The notes beneath the pieces are model-generated. The model was not told the DNA's origin. It saw only the letters and a program-made list of their open reading frames with translations, and did not search any database. From assembly GCF_003050615.1 (NCBI RefSeq), contig NZ_NWBU01000004.1, positions 558,001 to 622,000 on the forward strand: 64,000 nucleotides of DNA, read 5' to 3'. The position numbers and the translations under genes were made by a program. This DNA comes from Sphingomonas oleivorans. Lineage in GTDB: Bacteria; Pseudomonadota; Alphaproteobacteria; Sphingomonadales; Sphingomonadaceae. Shown here in pieces: positions 39,462-47,905 of this stretch; the first letter of the stretch is position 1; the number at the start of each line of letters is the position of its first letter.

Positions 39462-40040
39462 ATGCCCGCCACATCGGACATGATAGACTGGCTCGCCACG
39501 CATGTGCTCGAGCATGAAGCGGACGTGCGGGCCTGGCTGCGGCGATCCTCCTTCAACGGGATCGATGCCGACGATATCGTCCAGGAGACCTATTGCCGCC
39601 TGTCCATGCTGAAGGAGGTGGACTCGATCCATAATCCGCGCGCTTATTTCTTCACGGTCGCGCGCAGCATCGTGCTGGAAGCGATGCGCCGTTCGCGCGT
39701 CGTCCGGATCGATGCGCTGGCCGATCTCTCCACGCTCGACATCGCCGACCCTTCGCCCTCAGTGGAACGGATCGTGAGCGGCCGGCAGGATGTGGCGCGC
39801 CTCCAGACGCTGATCGCGGCTTTGCCGCAGCGCTGCGCGCAGATATTCACGCTGCGCAAGGTGCATGGCCTGTCGCAACGGGAAGTAGCACAAAAGCTAA
39901 ATCTGTCCGAAAACGTTATAGAAAAACAGACAGCACGTGGACTCAGGTTGCTGCTGCAGGCAATTACCGACGCGAACGAAGACAGACGAGAAGCTCCGAA
40001 ACCGCAAGATGATGACCGGCGAAGCCTTCGACAACATTGA
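39462..40040 (+). CDS. ECF sigma factor, FecI type
   Basis: A 192-residue extracytoplasmic-function sigma factor. Region 2 contains DIVQETYCRLSML (about residues 37-50) and region 4 contains LPQRCAQIFTLRKVHGLSQR and EVAQKLNLSENVIEKQTARG (about 124-160), which binds the -35 element. It should direct RNA polymerase to the receptor gene when released by the FecR partner. It overlaps fecR by about 30 bases. The first good start is the ATG at 39462. Confidence 0.9.
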   Translation: MPATSDMIDWLATHVLEHEADVRAWLRRSSFNGIDADDIVQETYCRLSMLKEVDSIHNPRAYFFTVARSIVLEAMRRSRVVRIDALADLSTLDIADPSPSVERIVSGRQDVARLQTLIAALPQRCAQIFTLRKVHGLSQREVAQKLNLSENVIEKQTARGLRLLLQAITDANEDRREAPKPQDDDRRSLRQH

Positions 40041-40974
40041 CCAGCAGGCGAGCCATTGGGCGGTTCGTGTCGCGAACGGCACGTTGACGCAAGCGGAAGC
40101 CAATCATCTCGAGGCCTGGCTGGCGATGGACCCGCGACATCGCGGCGCCTTCGTGCGCGCCCAGGCCGGCTGGCGGATGCTCGACCGGCTGAGACATTCC
40201 GAACCCGAGTCGCATATCGTTACCCCCGCGCCCCGCGCGCCGCTCCTAACGCGGCGGCGCCTGATCGCGTGCGGGAGCGCGCTCGCCGCTGGCACGGCCG
40301 CCGCGATCCTCCTGCCGCCGCTCCTCGTCGGATCGCGATATTCGACCACGACCGGCGAGGTCCGCCGCGTGCCCCTTGCCGATGGATCGAGCGCCACGAT
40401 CAACACGGCCAGCACCATAGACGTCCGCTATGACGCCGAACGCCGCTCGATACGGCTGGTGGAGGGCGAGGCCTGGTTCGACGTCAATCCCGATCCCGCG
40501 CGACCTTTCCTGGTGCAGGCAGGGGATATCCGCGTGCGGGCCGTAGGCACCGCCTTTTCCGTGCGCCGGCGGGGGGAAAGCACCGACATTCTCGTCACCG
40601 AAGGCGTGGTCGAGGCATGGAAGGTCAATGACAAAGGCGCGCGCGCGCACATTGTGGCAGGATCGAGCGCGAGCGTGGACAAGGGCGCGGTCCGGCCCTC
40701 ACCGGAAACGGAGGGCAGCGCACGTGCCGTCGAGCGCCAACTGGCATGGCGCGAAGGGCTGATCGTGCTGGACGGCGAAACGCTCGACGCGGCCGTCACC
40801 GAATTCAACCGCTACAATGTCGCGACACTGAGCGTGGCCGGGCAGTCGCCGGAAAAGCTGCGGCTTGTGGGCGTATTCCGCGCGACCGATCCGGAGGCCT
40901 TCGCCGCCGCCGCCGCCGGGCTTGCCGGGGGATATGTGCAAAAAAGCGGCAACATGATCGTCATTCACCTGTAA
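40009..40974 (+). CDS. FecR-type anti-sigma factor
   Basis: A 321-residue protein. A DUF4880 cytoplasmic domain (about residues 6-60, LEAWLAMDPRHRGAFVRAQ) binds the sigma factor. One membrane helix follows (LIACGSALAAGTAAAILLPP, about 84-105). The periplasmic FecR domain (TTTGEVRRVPLADGSSATIN, about 115-205) and a C-terminal domain receive the signal from the receptor. The start is at 40009 or 40012 (ATG ATG), overlapping the sigma gene, so the two are translationally coupled. Confidence 0.9.
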   Translation: MMTGEAFDNIDQQASHWAVRVANGTLTQAEANHLEAWLAMDPRHRGAFVRAQAGWRMLDRLRHSEPESHIVTPAPRAPLLTRRRLIACGSALAAGTAAAILLPPLLVGSRYSTTTGEVRRVPLADGSSATINTASTIDVRYDAERRSIRLVEGEAWFDVNPDPARPFLVQAGDIRVRAVGTAFSVRRRGESTDILVTEGVVEAWKVNDKGARAHIVAGSSASVDKGAVRPSPETEGSARAVERQLAWREGLIVLDGETLDAAVTEFNRYNVATLSVAGQSPEKLRLVGVFRATDPEAFAAAAAGLAGGYVQKSGNMIVIHL

Positions 40975-41028
40975 CTATATAATATTTCCTAATAATTTTT
41001 GGGAGAAGGGGGCGGAAAATCCCTCGGT

Positions 41029-41048
41029 GTTCATCTTAGAGGATGAAC
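41029..41048. promoter_or_regulatory. inverted repeat over the receptor start codon
   Basis: GTTCATC-N6-GATGAAC, perfect over 7 + 7 bases, with the right arm containing the ATG at 41043. As RNA it would form a hairpin that hides the first ATG. It follows an AT-rich promoter-like stretch (40975-41000). It could be a translational switch or a regulator site; a GTG at 41070 with GGGGGG upstream lies outside the hairpin. Confidence 0.45.
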
Positions 41049-43931
41049 CAAGTGACCGGGGGGTTTCAGGTGATCGACAAGACCATTCGTTCGTTCATGG
41101 CGGCCACGGCCGTCGCGCTGGCATTGGCCCATGTGGCGCCGGCGCAGTCGCAGATGCGCAACTTCAACATTCCCGAACAGCCATTGCGCTCGGCCATTGC
41201 CGAGCTGGGCGTGCAAAGCGGCCTGCAACTGCTGGTATCGGATGCCGATCTCGCCAACCGGCAGGCCCCACCGATCCGTGGCGAGATGGACGCGCGTGCC
41301 GCGCTCCGCCGGCTCATCGCTGGAAGCGGGCTGTCGATCGCATCCGACGACGGCCGGACCATCCTGCTGACCCGCAAGGAAACGCCGCGCCCTTTCGCCC
41401 CAGCCGCCCCTGAGACCACGAACGAGGAGACGGCGATCGTCGTGACGGGCGACCGGCTGTCGCAGGCCCTGTCGATCCAGACGAAGCGCGACGCCTTCAC
41501 CGTGACCGATGCGATCTCATCGGACGATATCGGCAAGCTGCCCGATCATAACAGCGCCGCCGCGCTGCGCCGCATCCCGGGCGTCTCGACGCAGGAGGAT
41601 CAGGGCGAACCGCGCTTCCCCGTGCTGCGCGGGCTGAGCTCGACCTATAACCGCACCTCGATCAACGGCTCGATCGTCGCCTCGGTCGACAATAGCGCGC
41701 GCACCGTGCCGCTCGACATCGTGCCCTCGACGCTTGCTTCCAAGCTCGAAGTGATCAAGACGATCACGCCCGATCTCGATCCGAACGCGATCGGCGGCAC
41801 GATCAACATCGTCACCAAAAGCGCGTTCAGCGAAGATGGCTTCTTCTTCTACGGCCAAGGCGCGCTGGGCGATTATCAGCAGAGCGGCGAAATAAGGGGC
41901 GACAAGCTCTCCTGGCGTGCCAATGCGACCACGGGCACCCGCTTCGGCCCCGACGGCCAGTTCGGTCTGGTCGCCTCGCTGAGCTACCAGATCCGCGACA
42001 GCGACATTCCACAGGTCGAAACCGCGAGCCCCAGCTATCGCCAATATACTGCCGCGGGCGTGCCCGTCGCGCTCAACGCGGCGAACGGCAACGGCAACCT
42101 CGTGCCCGTCCAGCAGCGCCTGTTCGTCTATAATAATCGTCGCGAGCGGCTGGGCGGCGCGCTCGCGCTCGAATGGCAGCCCGATACATCCTTCTATGTC
42201 CGCGCCTTCGGCAGCTACAACCGCATGGAGGATGATGAGGAGCGCAGCGAAAACCGGATCGAGCCGAGCGGCAACGTCTCCGGCCAGACACCGACCGGCG
42301 GCAGCTTGGCGACCGGCCGCAACATCGTCGGCCTCGGCCGCTTCCAGATAAACCGCTCGATCTGGACCGGGCAGCTTTCGGCGCGCTACGAACCGAACGA
42401 CATGCTCCACTGGGAAACCGACCTGGTTTATTCGGGCGCGGAGCTCGACAATCCGGAGAGCACCGAGGAATTCGCGACGCCCGCTTCGGGCATGTTCGGC
42501 TTCGATTATGATTTCGACAATTTCTTCTTCAAGTTCCGGCCGCGCAATCAGGCCGCGGTCGACGATCCGGCCAATTACCGCTTCAGCTCGCGCACCGAGC
42601 TTCAGCGCGGGAGCCAGGAAGATGTCTATGAGGCGCGCTCGGCCCTCTCGTTCTCGACCGACAGCATCGCCGATCGCGCCACGCTGAAGCTCGGCGGCGT
42701 CTATCGCTCCACCGCGCGCGATGCGGATCAGGATTTCACCTCGCTGACGCTACCCGCCTCCGCCGGGCTTAACTACACGCTCGCCGATGCCTCCGGCCGC
42801 ATGCCGATCGATGTCGTCGGCGGCTATCGCTTCGGGCTGCGCATCGACAGCGACAAGGCCAATGACTTCGCCGCCGCCAATCGCGCGCGCTTCACGGCAA
42901 GTTCCAGCAACATATCCTCGGATTATCAGGTGGACGAGGATGTCTATGGCGGCTTCATCCAGGCCCAGATCGAGCTGGGCGCGCTGAACCTGCTGGGCGG
43001 CGTGCGCTATGAACGCACCGATGTCGACTCCAGCGGCGCCCGCATCGTCAATAACGGCCCCACACCGGTGACGCGGTCGGGCAGCTATGACAATTGGCTG
43101 CCGAGCGTCCATCTGCGGTGGAATGCGGCGCCCCGGCTCGTCCTGCGCGGCGCCTATACCAACACGATCGGCCGGCCGGATTTCGGCAGCATCGCCGCGC
43201 GCGAGTCGATCAGCCTTCCGGGCGGCGGCATTCCCACGCTCAGTCGCGGCAATCCCGATCTGAAGCCGCGCGAGAGCGAAGGGCTCGATGCCTCGATCGA
43301 ATATTATCCGTCCGGCGGCATGATCTCGCTCGCTATCTTCCACAAGAAGATCAAGAATGAAATCTATACGCTGACGAGCCTGGAGAGGATCGACCTCGGC
43401 ATCGGCCGCGGCGTGGAGGATGTGAACGTCACGCAGGCGCGCAATATCGAAAGCGCCAAAATCTTCGGGATCGAGGCGGGCCTGCAACAGGCGCTGACCT
43501 TCCTGCCCAGCCCGCTCGATGGCTTCGGCGTCAATCTCAACGCCACCTATGTCAACAGCGACGTCAATTACCGCACGTCGCCGACCAGCGTGCGCGATCC
43601 CGGCCTGTTCCTCCAGCCAGAATGGATCGCCAATGCGCAGCTTTATTATCAGCGCGGCGGTTTCGAGGGCCGTGTCTCCTATAATTATATCGGCGGCTTC
43701 CTCGAGACGATCAACGCCACCATCCCTGCGGCGGATCAATATTGGCGTGAGCGTTCCACGGTCGATGCGCAGATCAGCTATCGGCTCAACCGGCATGTCG
43801 AGCTGTTCGTCGAGGGCGAGAATCTCACCAATGCCGGCCGGCGCGAGCTGACCGGGCCGAACCGCGACCTGCTGCAGGAAGCGGCGACCTATGGGCGCGC
43901 CTTCTGGGCCGGCGCGTCCGCCCGCTTCTGA
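41043..43931 (+). CDS. TonB-dependent receptor with N-terminal STN signalling domain
   Basis: A 962-residue outer-membrane receptor. A signal peptide ends near ALAHVAPAQS. An STN domain follows (about residues 37-115: FNIPEQPLRSAIAELGVQSG, LQLLVSD, RAALRRLIAGSGLS), which reports ligand binding to FecR. The plug (about 140-265) contains DDIGKLPDHNSAAALRRIPG, and the barrel ends with the aromatic terminus ASARF. Sigma, anti-sigma and receptor genes together form a cell-surface-signalling unit. Ligand unknown: iron siderophore or glycan. The ATG at 41043 is inside an inverted repeat; GTG 41070 with a better ribosome site is a possible alternative. Confidence 0.92.
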   Translation: MNQVTGGFQVIDKTIRSFMAATAVALALAHVAPAQSQMRNFNIPEQPLRSAIAELGVQSGLQLLVSDADLANRQAPPIRGEMDARAALRRLIAGSGLSIASDDGRTILLTRKETPRPFAPAAPETTNEETAIVVTGDRLSQALSIQTKRDAFTVTDAISSDDIGKLPDHNSAAALRRIPGVSTQEDQGEPRFPVLRGLSSTYNRTSINGSIVASVDNSARTVPLDIVPSTLASKLEVIKTITPDLDPNAIGGTINIVTKSAFSEDGFFFYGQGALGDYQQSGEIRGDKLSWRANATTGTRFGPDGQFGLVASLSYQIRDSDIPQVETASPSYRQYTAAGVPVALNAANGNGNLVPVQQRLFVYNNRRERLGGALALEWQPDTSFYVRAFGSYNRMEDDEERSENRIEPSGNVSGQTPTGGSLATGRNIVGLGRFQINRSIWTGQLSARYEPNDMLHWETDLVYSGAELDNPESTEEFATPASGMFGFDYDFDNFFFKFRPRNQAAVDDPANYRFSSRTELQRGSQEDVYEARSALSFSTDSIADRATLKLGGVYRSTARDADQDFTSLTLPASAGLNYTLADASGRMPIDVVGGYRFGLRIDSDKANDFAAANRARFTASSSNISSDYQVDEDVYGGFIQAQIELGALNLLGGVRYERTDVDSSGARIVNNGPTPVTRSGSYDNWLPSVHLRWNAAPRLVLRGAYTNTIGRPDFGSIAARESISLPGGGIPTLSRGNPDLKPRESEGLDASIEYYPSGGMISLAIFHKKIKNEIYTLTSLERIDLGIGRGVEDVNVTQARNIESAKIFGIEAGLQQALTFLPSPLDGFGVNLNATYVNSDVNYRTSPTSVRDPGLFLQPEWIANAQLYYQRGGFEGRVSYNYIGGFLETINATIPAADQYWRERSTVDAQISYRLNRHVELFVEGENLTNAGRRELTGPNRDLLQEAATYGRAFWAGASARF

Positions 43932-43964
43932 TCGGAAATATTCCACCGATCGCGATCCACTCCC

Positions 43965-43992
43965 GATCGCCGAGCCACCCCGCTCGGCGATC
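43965..43992 (+). other. strong 11-bp hairpin between receptor and downstream gene
   Basis: GATCGCCGAGC and GCTCGGCGATC pair perfectly around a 6-base loop (CACCCC), 34 bases after the receptor stop and 21 before the next ATG. There is no T-run, so it is less likely to terminate transcription than to process or stabilise the receptor mRNA, or to reduce expression of the downstream gene. Confidence 0.6.
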
Positions 43993-44012
43993 CCACAGGC
44001 GGAGACTTTTCC

Positions 44013-44879
44013 ATGCGCAGCCTTATCCTTTCGCTGCTTTTCGCGACCACGGCGGCCGGCGGCCAGCCGGCATCCGCGCCGCCGCGCGGCTATGTCCCAC
44101 CCGAACCGCTCCCCATCGCCCGGCTCGAAGCGCGCGAAGTCCGCCGTTTCTCCGCGCCCGAGGCGCGGCAGGGCGTGGCGGTCGATGCGCGCTTCTTCTA
44201 TGCGATCGTCAATTCGCGCATCGGCAAATATGACAAGCAGACGGGCAAAAAGCTGGCCGAATGGATCGGCGATCGCCGCCGCATCACCCATCTCAATTCC
44301 TGCGTCGCGGCCGAGGCCAGGCTGATCTGCGCCAATTCCAATTTCCCGCAGGTGCCGATGGCGAGCTCGGTCGAGATTTTCGACACCGCCACCATGCGCC
44401 ACATTCAGAGCGTGCCGCTGGGCATGCGGCTGGGGTCGCTCACCTGGGTCGAGCGCAAGGACGGCGTCTGGTGGGCGGGCTTCGCCAATTATGACGAGAA
44501 AGGCGGCGAGCCGGGGCACGACCATCGTTTCACCATGGTCGCCAAGTCCGACGATGGCTGGCGCCAGATTGGCGGCTACCGCTTCCCCGATACGGTGCTG
44601 CAGGTGTTCGCGCCGCTCAGCAATTCGGGCGGAAGCTGGGGCGATGACGGGCTGCTCTACGTCACCGGCCATGACGCCAGCGAGATCTATGTGCTGCGAG
44701 AGCCGGGCGAAGGGCCCGTGCTCGAACATGTCGCGACGATCGCCGCTCCGCTCGAAGGCCAGGCCTGGGCCTGGGACAGATCGGCCGGACGGGCGCTCTA
44801 CGGCATCACCCGCCGGGACGGCGAGGTGGTGATGATGACGATCCCCCCGGTGCCGCTACCGGCCCGCCCGGCCGAGTGA
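44013..44879 (+). CDS. secreted protein, possibly beta-propeller, linked to the TonB receptor
   Basis: A 288-residue protein. The signal peptide is MRSLILSLLFATTAAGG, cleaved before the PASAPP region. The rest has repeated beta-type patterns (GVAVDARFFYAIVNSRIGKY, FDTATMRHIQSVPLGM, GLLYVTGHDASEIYVLREPG) that look like blades of a six- or seven-bladed propeller, with no clear catalytic motif. Similar proteins are sometimes labelled cycloisomerase or lactonase-like. GGCGGAG lies before the ATG. It follows the receptor, so it may bind or process the same ligand in the periplasm. Confidence 0.65.
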   Translation: MRSLILSLLFATTAAGGQPASAPPRGYVPPEPLPIARLEAREVRRFSAPEARQGVAVDARFFYAIVNSRIGKYDKQTGKKLAEWIGDRRRITHLNSCVAAEARLICANSNFPQVPMASSVEIFDTATMRHIQSVPLGMRLGSLTWVERKDGVWWAGFANYDEKGGEPGHDHRFTMVAKSDDGWRQIGGYRFPDTVLQVFAPLSNSGGSWGDDGLLYVTGHDASEIYVLREPGEGPVLEHVATIAAPLEGQAWAWDRSAGRALYGITRRDGEVVMMTIPPVPLPARPAE

Positions 44880-45287
44880 AGAAAGACGCTTCATTCGGGG
44901 CGAGATGCGTCGCCGGACTCGCCCTCCTATCCCGACGAAGCGCATCATGACGAGCAATAGCGCGCCCTTCCAAGCAGATGACAGATCGCTGCGAGACGCC
45001 TCCTTTCTTCCTGCATTGAAAGAATGAACCCTACAATAGAGGAGTTTTATTCCAGCATACGGTCGCCACCATGCACGAATGTCGTTTTTCCAATATTATA
45101 TTTATGAGTATTTATATACAATAAATCATGGATATATAATAATCTTCTACGAGCATATAATATAGGCCCTATTGTTACGTCTAAGTTTCAATTTTTCCAT
45201 TGACACATCCCCCGGCATGAAGCGACCATGGAGATAGTTAGTTATATCACGCCAAGTTGCGGCCCGTGATGCAGAGGGGGGATGGTA
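44880..45287. other. AT-rich intergenic region at the start of the polysaccharide locus
   Basis: No gene is supported. From about 45090 to 45190 the sequence is roughly three-quarters A+T, far from the rest of the window. It carries two TATAAT hexamers (45135-45140 and 45156-45161). A 27-codon frame begins at 45024 but has no clear ribosome site. This looks like a promoter/regulatory region for the radical SAM gene, or the edge of a transferred segment. Confidence 0.6.
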
Positions 45288-46400
45288 ATGCGTGCGGGGC
45301 AATCCTCGCCTCTGGTCGTCGACGGCCGGCAAGCCCCCGGCTGGGGTGACCGCGTCAGCCGCTGGCTGAAGGTTCGGGAAATGCGCCATTTCTGGCGCAA
45401 GCAATATATTTTCCGCAAGAATCTGACACCCCGCAAATTGGCTAATTTTGCGCTGCGAGGCGCGGCCTTCGCGCTGAAGTCGCCGAATCTCGGCGGCGTG
45501 CCGGTGCATATCAAAGTGGATGTCGCGCCGCAGTGCCAGTTGCGCTGCCCCGTCTGCCTGCACGGCGCGATGGAAAAGGACCAGCGCCAGACGCTGCCCG
45601 AGCCGATGCAGCTCGAAACCTTCACCCGCCTCGTCGATCAGGTTCGCGGCCGGACGCATGTCATGTCGCTCTACAATCTCGGCGAGCCTTTGATGAACAG
45701 GGCACTGCCGGCGATGATCCGCTATGCCGCCGATGCCAATATCAACACCTACATCACCAGCAATTTCAGCTTTCATCTGAGCGACGCGCGGCTGACTGAG
45801 CTTGCCGAATCCGGCCTGACGCTTCTGATCGTCGCAGTCGACGGGATTTCCGACGCCACCTATGGCCGCCAGAGGATCCGCGGGCGCTGGGAACTGATCG
45901 AGAGCAATCTGCGCCGCTTCATCGCCTTGCGTGGAACGCATGGGCCGCGCGTTACTCTGCAATATATCGTGTTCGACCATAATCGGCATGAGGCACCGAC
46001 GGTCACCGCCTATTGCAAGGCGATGGGCATAGACGATGCGCTGATCTTCGAAGGCACGACGACGCCATGGACAACCGAATTCGCTCCGCGCGCGGGATGG
46101 ATTCCCAAGCCCCGGCGCCGGCTGCCGCGCTGCGCCTGGCCCTTCTTCTCGTCGCTCATCGCGCCCAACGGCAATGTCTATGGCTGCTGCCACTATCGCA
46201 TGGACGAAAATTACCTCCGTCAGGAAGAGACACGTCCGCTGGGAAATATCAACGACATGCCCGTCGCGGACATATATGCCTCGGAGGCCTATCGGACAGC
46301 GCGACGCCTGGCGATCCATCCGGCGCAGAACGGTCCCGTCTCCGGCCATTTTTGCGAAGGTTGTCCGGTCATCCAGGGAGGAATGCCCCTCCTTCGCTGA
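45288..46400 (+). CDS. radical SAM protein with C-terminal cysteine-rich (SPASM-like) region
   Basis: A 370-residue enzyme. After about 75 basic residues the radical SAM core starts; the 4Fe-4S motif is Cys83, 87 and 90 (CQLRCPVCLHG). Conserved blocks include GEPLMNRALPAMIRYA and TLLIVAVDGISDATYGRQR. The C-terminus has several cysteines: RCAWPFFSS, NVYGCCHY and HFCEGCPVI, which fit an auxiliary Fe-S cluster. It uses S-adenosylmethionine to start a radical reaction; the target is unknown. GAGGGGGG precedes ATG 45288. It is on the plus strand while the flanking polysaccharide genes run on the minus strand. Confidence 0.85.
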   Translation: MRAGQSSPLVVDGRQAPGWGDRVSRWLKVREMRHFWRKQYIFRKNLTPRKLANFALRGAAFALKSPNLGGVPVHIKVDVAPQCQLRCPVCLHGAMEKDQRQTLPEPMQLETFTRLVDQVRGRTHVMSLYNLGEPLMNRALPAMIRYAADANINTYITSNFSFHLSDARLTELAESGLTLLIVAVDGISDATYGRQRIRGRWELIESNLRRFIALRGTHGPRVTLQYIVFDHNRHEAPTVTAYCKAMGIDDALIFEGTTTPWTTEFAPRAGWIPKPRRRLPRCAWPFFSSLIAPNGNVYGCCHYRMDENYLRQEETRPLGNINDMPVADIYASEAYRTARRLAIHPAQNGPVSGHFCEGCPVIQGGMPLLR

Positions 46401-46445
46401 CGAAGAGGCACCCCGTCCTTCACCCCGGACAGCCCGAACCGGCGG

Positions 46446-47603
46446 TCAAACCGCCAGCGCCTTGCCTCTTCTGGCTGCCCAACCATCCGCAATGCGATTG
46501 AAATAATCCCGGAAAGGCACCTCGATCCACGAATAGGTGAGACGGGAGAGGAACAGCAGCAGAGCGACATAGACGATCGCCAGCGCATCCATCGCCCATG
46601 GCCCACCGATCGTTATCAGAAGCTCCCGCACCCCGGGCACTGCTCCGAAGATCGGAATGTGGAGTTTCGCCTGCGCAACCCGAAGCACATCGTTCATCAC
46701 GGTGAGGATCGGAAAATGGATCAGGTAGATCGAAAAGGAAACAGTCCCGACCATGACGAACGGCTTGGTCGCCAATATGCCGGATACCGGCCCAGCCGAC
46801 CGGGCGAAGATGGTGATCGCCCAAGCGAATATCGCCGGCGCCACGAGCGGCTGATAGGTGAAGTCCATCATGAACATCAGCAGGATCAGGCCGGTCGCCA
46901 CAATCTCCAGCCATGCCCCCTGCCCGGGATGCTCCCGCCGGGCGAGGAAGAATTGATACGCCAATGTGCCGAGAAAGAAGCCATAGATGCATTCCATCGC
47001 GCCGGCGCCCTCGATTCTGCGAAGAGGAAAGCCCATTGCGCAATTGAGCGCGACCATCGCCGCCGCAAGCATGGCGAGCCCAAGCGCAATCCTTCTGTAG
47101 CGAACGCCGCCCAGGACGAGGGCGACGAAAAAGACGGCATAGACCCAGAATTCGGCGCTGATCGTCCAGCTTGGTATGTTCCAGCTATATCTGGGAAAGA
47201 ATCCCAGCCCCTGGATCAGCAGGAGATTACCGAAAAGCGAGGGGATGGACCAGGCATCGCTGAAGGGCTTCGACCCGGACGAAAGATCCGCCAGCGTGAC
47301 GAGTATGAACTTGGCGCTTTCGGAGCCGACGAGAAGCAGCAGGGTGAAGAGATGAAGCGGATAGATCCGGCCGAACCGTCGCAGAAAAAATGGCGCAGCA
47401 TCGGACCAACCGCTGATCTTGCGCCCATAAGCGTGCATCATGACGAAGCCGCTCAGCACGAAGAAGAAGATGACTCCCATCTCGCCGTTGCGAACAACGG
47501 GGAAATTATAAAAATGCCCTGCGGCGCTTAGATGGTAAAGAGCGACTATGACCGCGCAGATTCCACGCCAGCTTTCGAGTACGATGAATTTCTGCCGGTC
47601 CAT
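46446..47603 (-). CDS. membrane acyltransferase (acyltransferase family 3)
   Basis: A 385-residue polytopic protein with about ten membrane helices. The first part LESWRGICAVIVALYHLSAA and the segment GVIFFFVLSGFVMMHAYGRK (about residues 9-62) are the signature of the OafA/NodX-like acyltransferase family, with the essential histidine in ALYHL. FFLRRFGRIYPLHLFTLLLL follows. These proteins move acetyl or other acyl groups to sugars of exported polysaccharides. GGGGGAG precedes the ATG. It lies at the end of the minus-strand gene run. Confidence 0.9.
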   Translation of the reverse strand: MDRQKFIVLESWRGICAVIVALYHLSAAGHFYNFPVVRNGEMGVIFFFVLSGFVMMHAYGRKISGWSDAAPFFLRRFGRIYPLHLFTLLLLVGSESAKFILVTLADLSSGSKPFSDAWSIPSLFGNLLLIQGLGFFPRYSWNIPSWTISAEFWVYAVFFVALVLGGVRYRRIALGLAMLAAAMVALNCAMGFPLRRIEGAGAMECIYGFFLGTLAYQFFLARREHPGQGAWLEIVATGLILLMFMMDFTYQPLVAPAIFAWAITIFARSAGPVSGILATKPFVMVGTVSFSIYLIHFPILTVMNDVLRVAQAKLHIPIFGAVPGVRELLITIGGPWAMDALAIVYVALLLFLSRLTYSWIEVPFRDYFNRIADGWAARRGKALAV

Positions 47604-47905
47604 GCCATCTCCCCCGACGCTGGCCCCGAGCAGGCTCTATAGATAGCCACAAAGATGGCTGATAGTGCGCCGATGCCAGAGACTCGGATATATGCGGCAA
47701 TCCGTTATATAAATTCAATAGACTATTTTCCCTTCGAAAATTTGTTCAAAAATTGAGCATGATTTGGTTTTCGTTACGTATTCGTATCGTTATTGCTTTT
47801 CTTCGGCCTGACCGTGCATAGACAAGCAGCGCACCGACATGGTCAGCGCGCGCAGAACCGATCAAATCAGATGGCGAGGCTGCCAGACCATCCGCTATTG
47901 GGAAC
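47604..47905. other. intergenic region, AT-rich
   Basis: A 300-base interval between the acyltransferase and the GH16 gene, without a supported gene. The part 47690-47810 is A+T-rich and has several TCGTTAC/TCGTAT-like direct repeats near 47768-47795, in a place suitable for a promoter of the acyltransferase gene. No terminator hairpin with T-run was seen. Confidence 0.5.

Noticed and set aside
45024-45107. Short 27-codon frame before the radical SAM gene, as a possible peptide precursor
   Set aside because: No proper ribosome site, no repeated or cysteine-rich core and no leader motif. A modified-peptide system is not supported.
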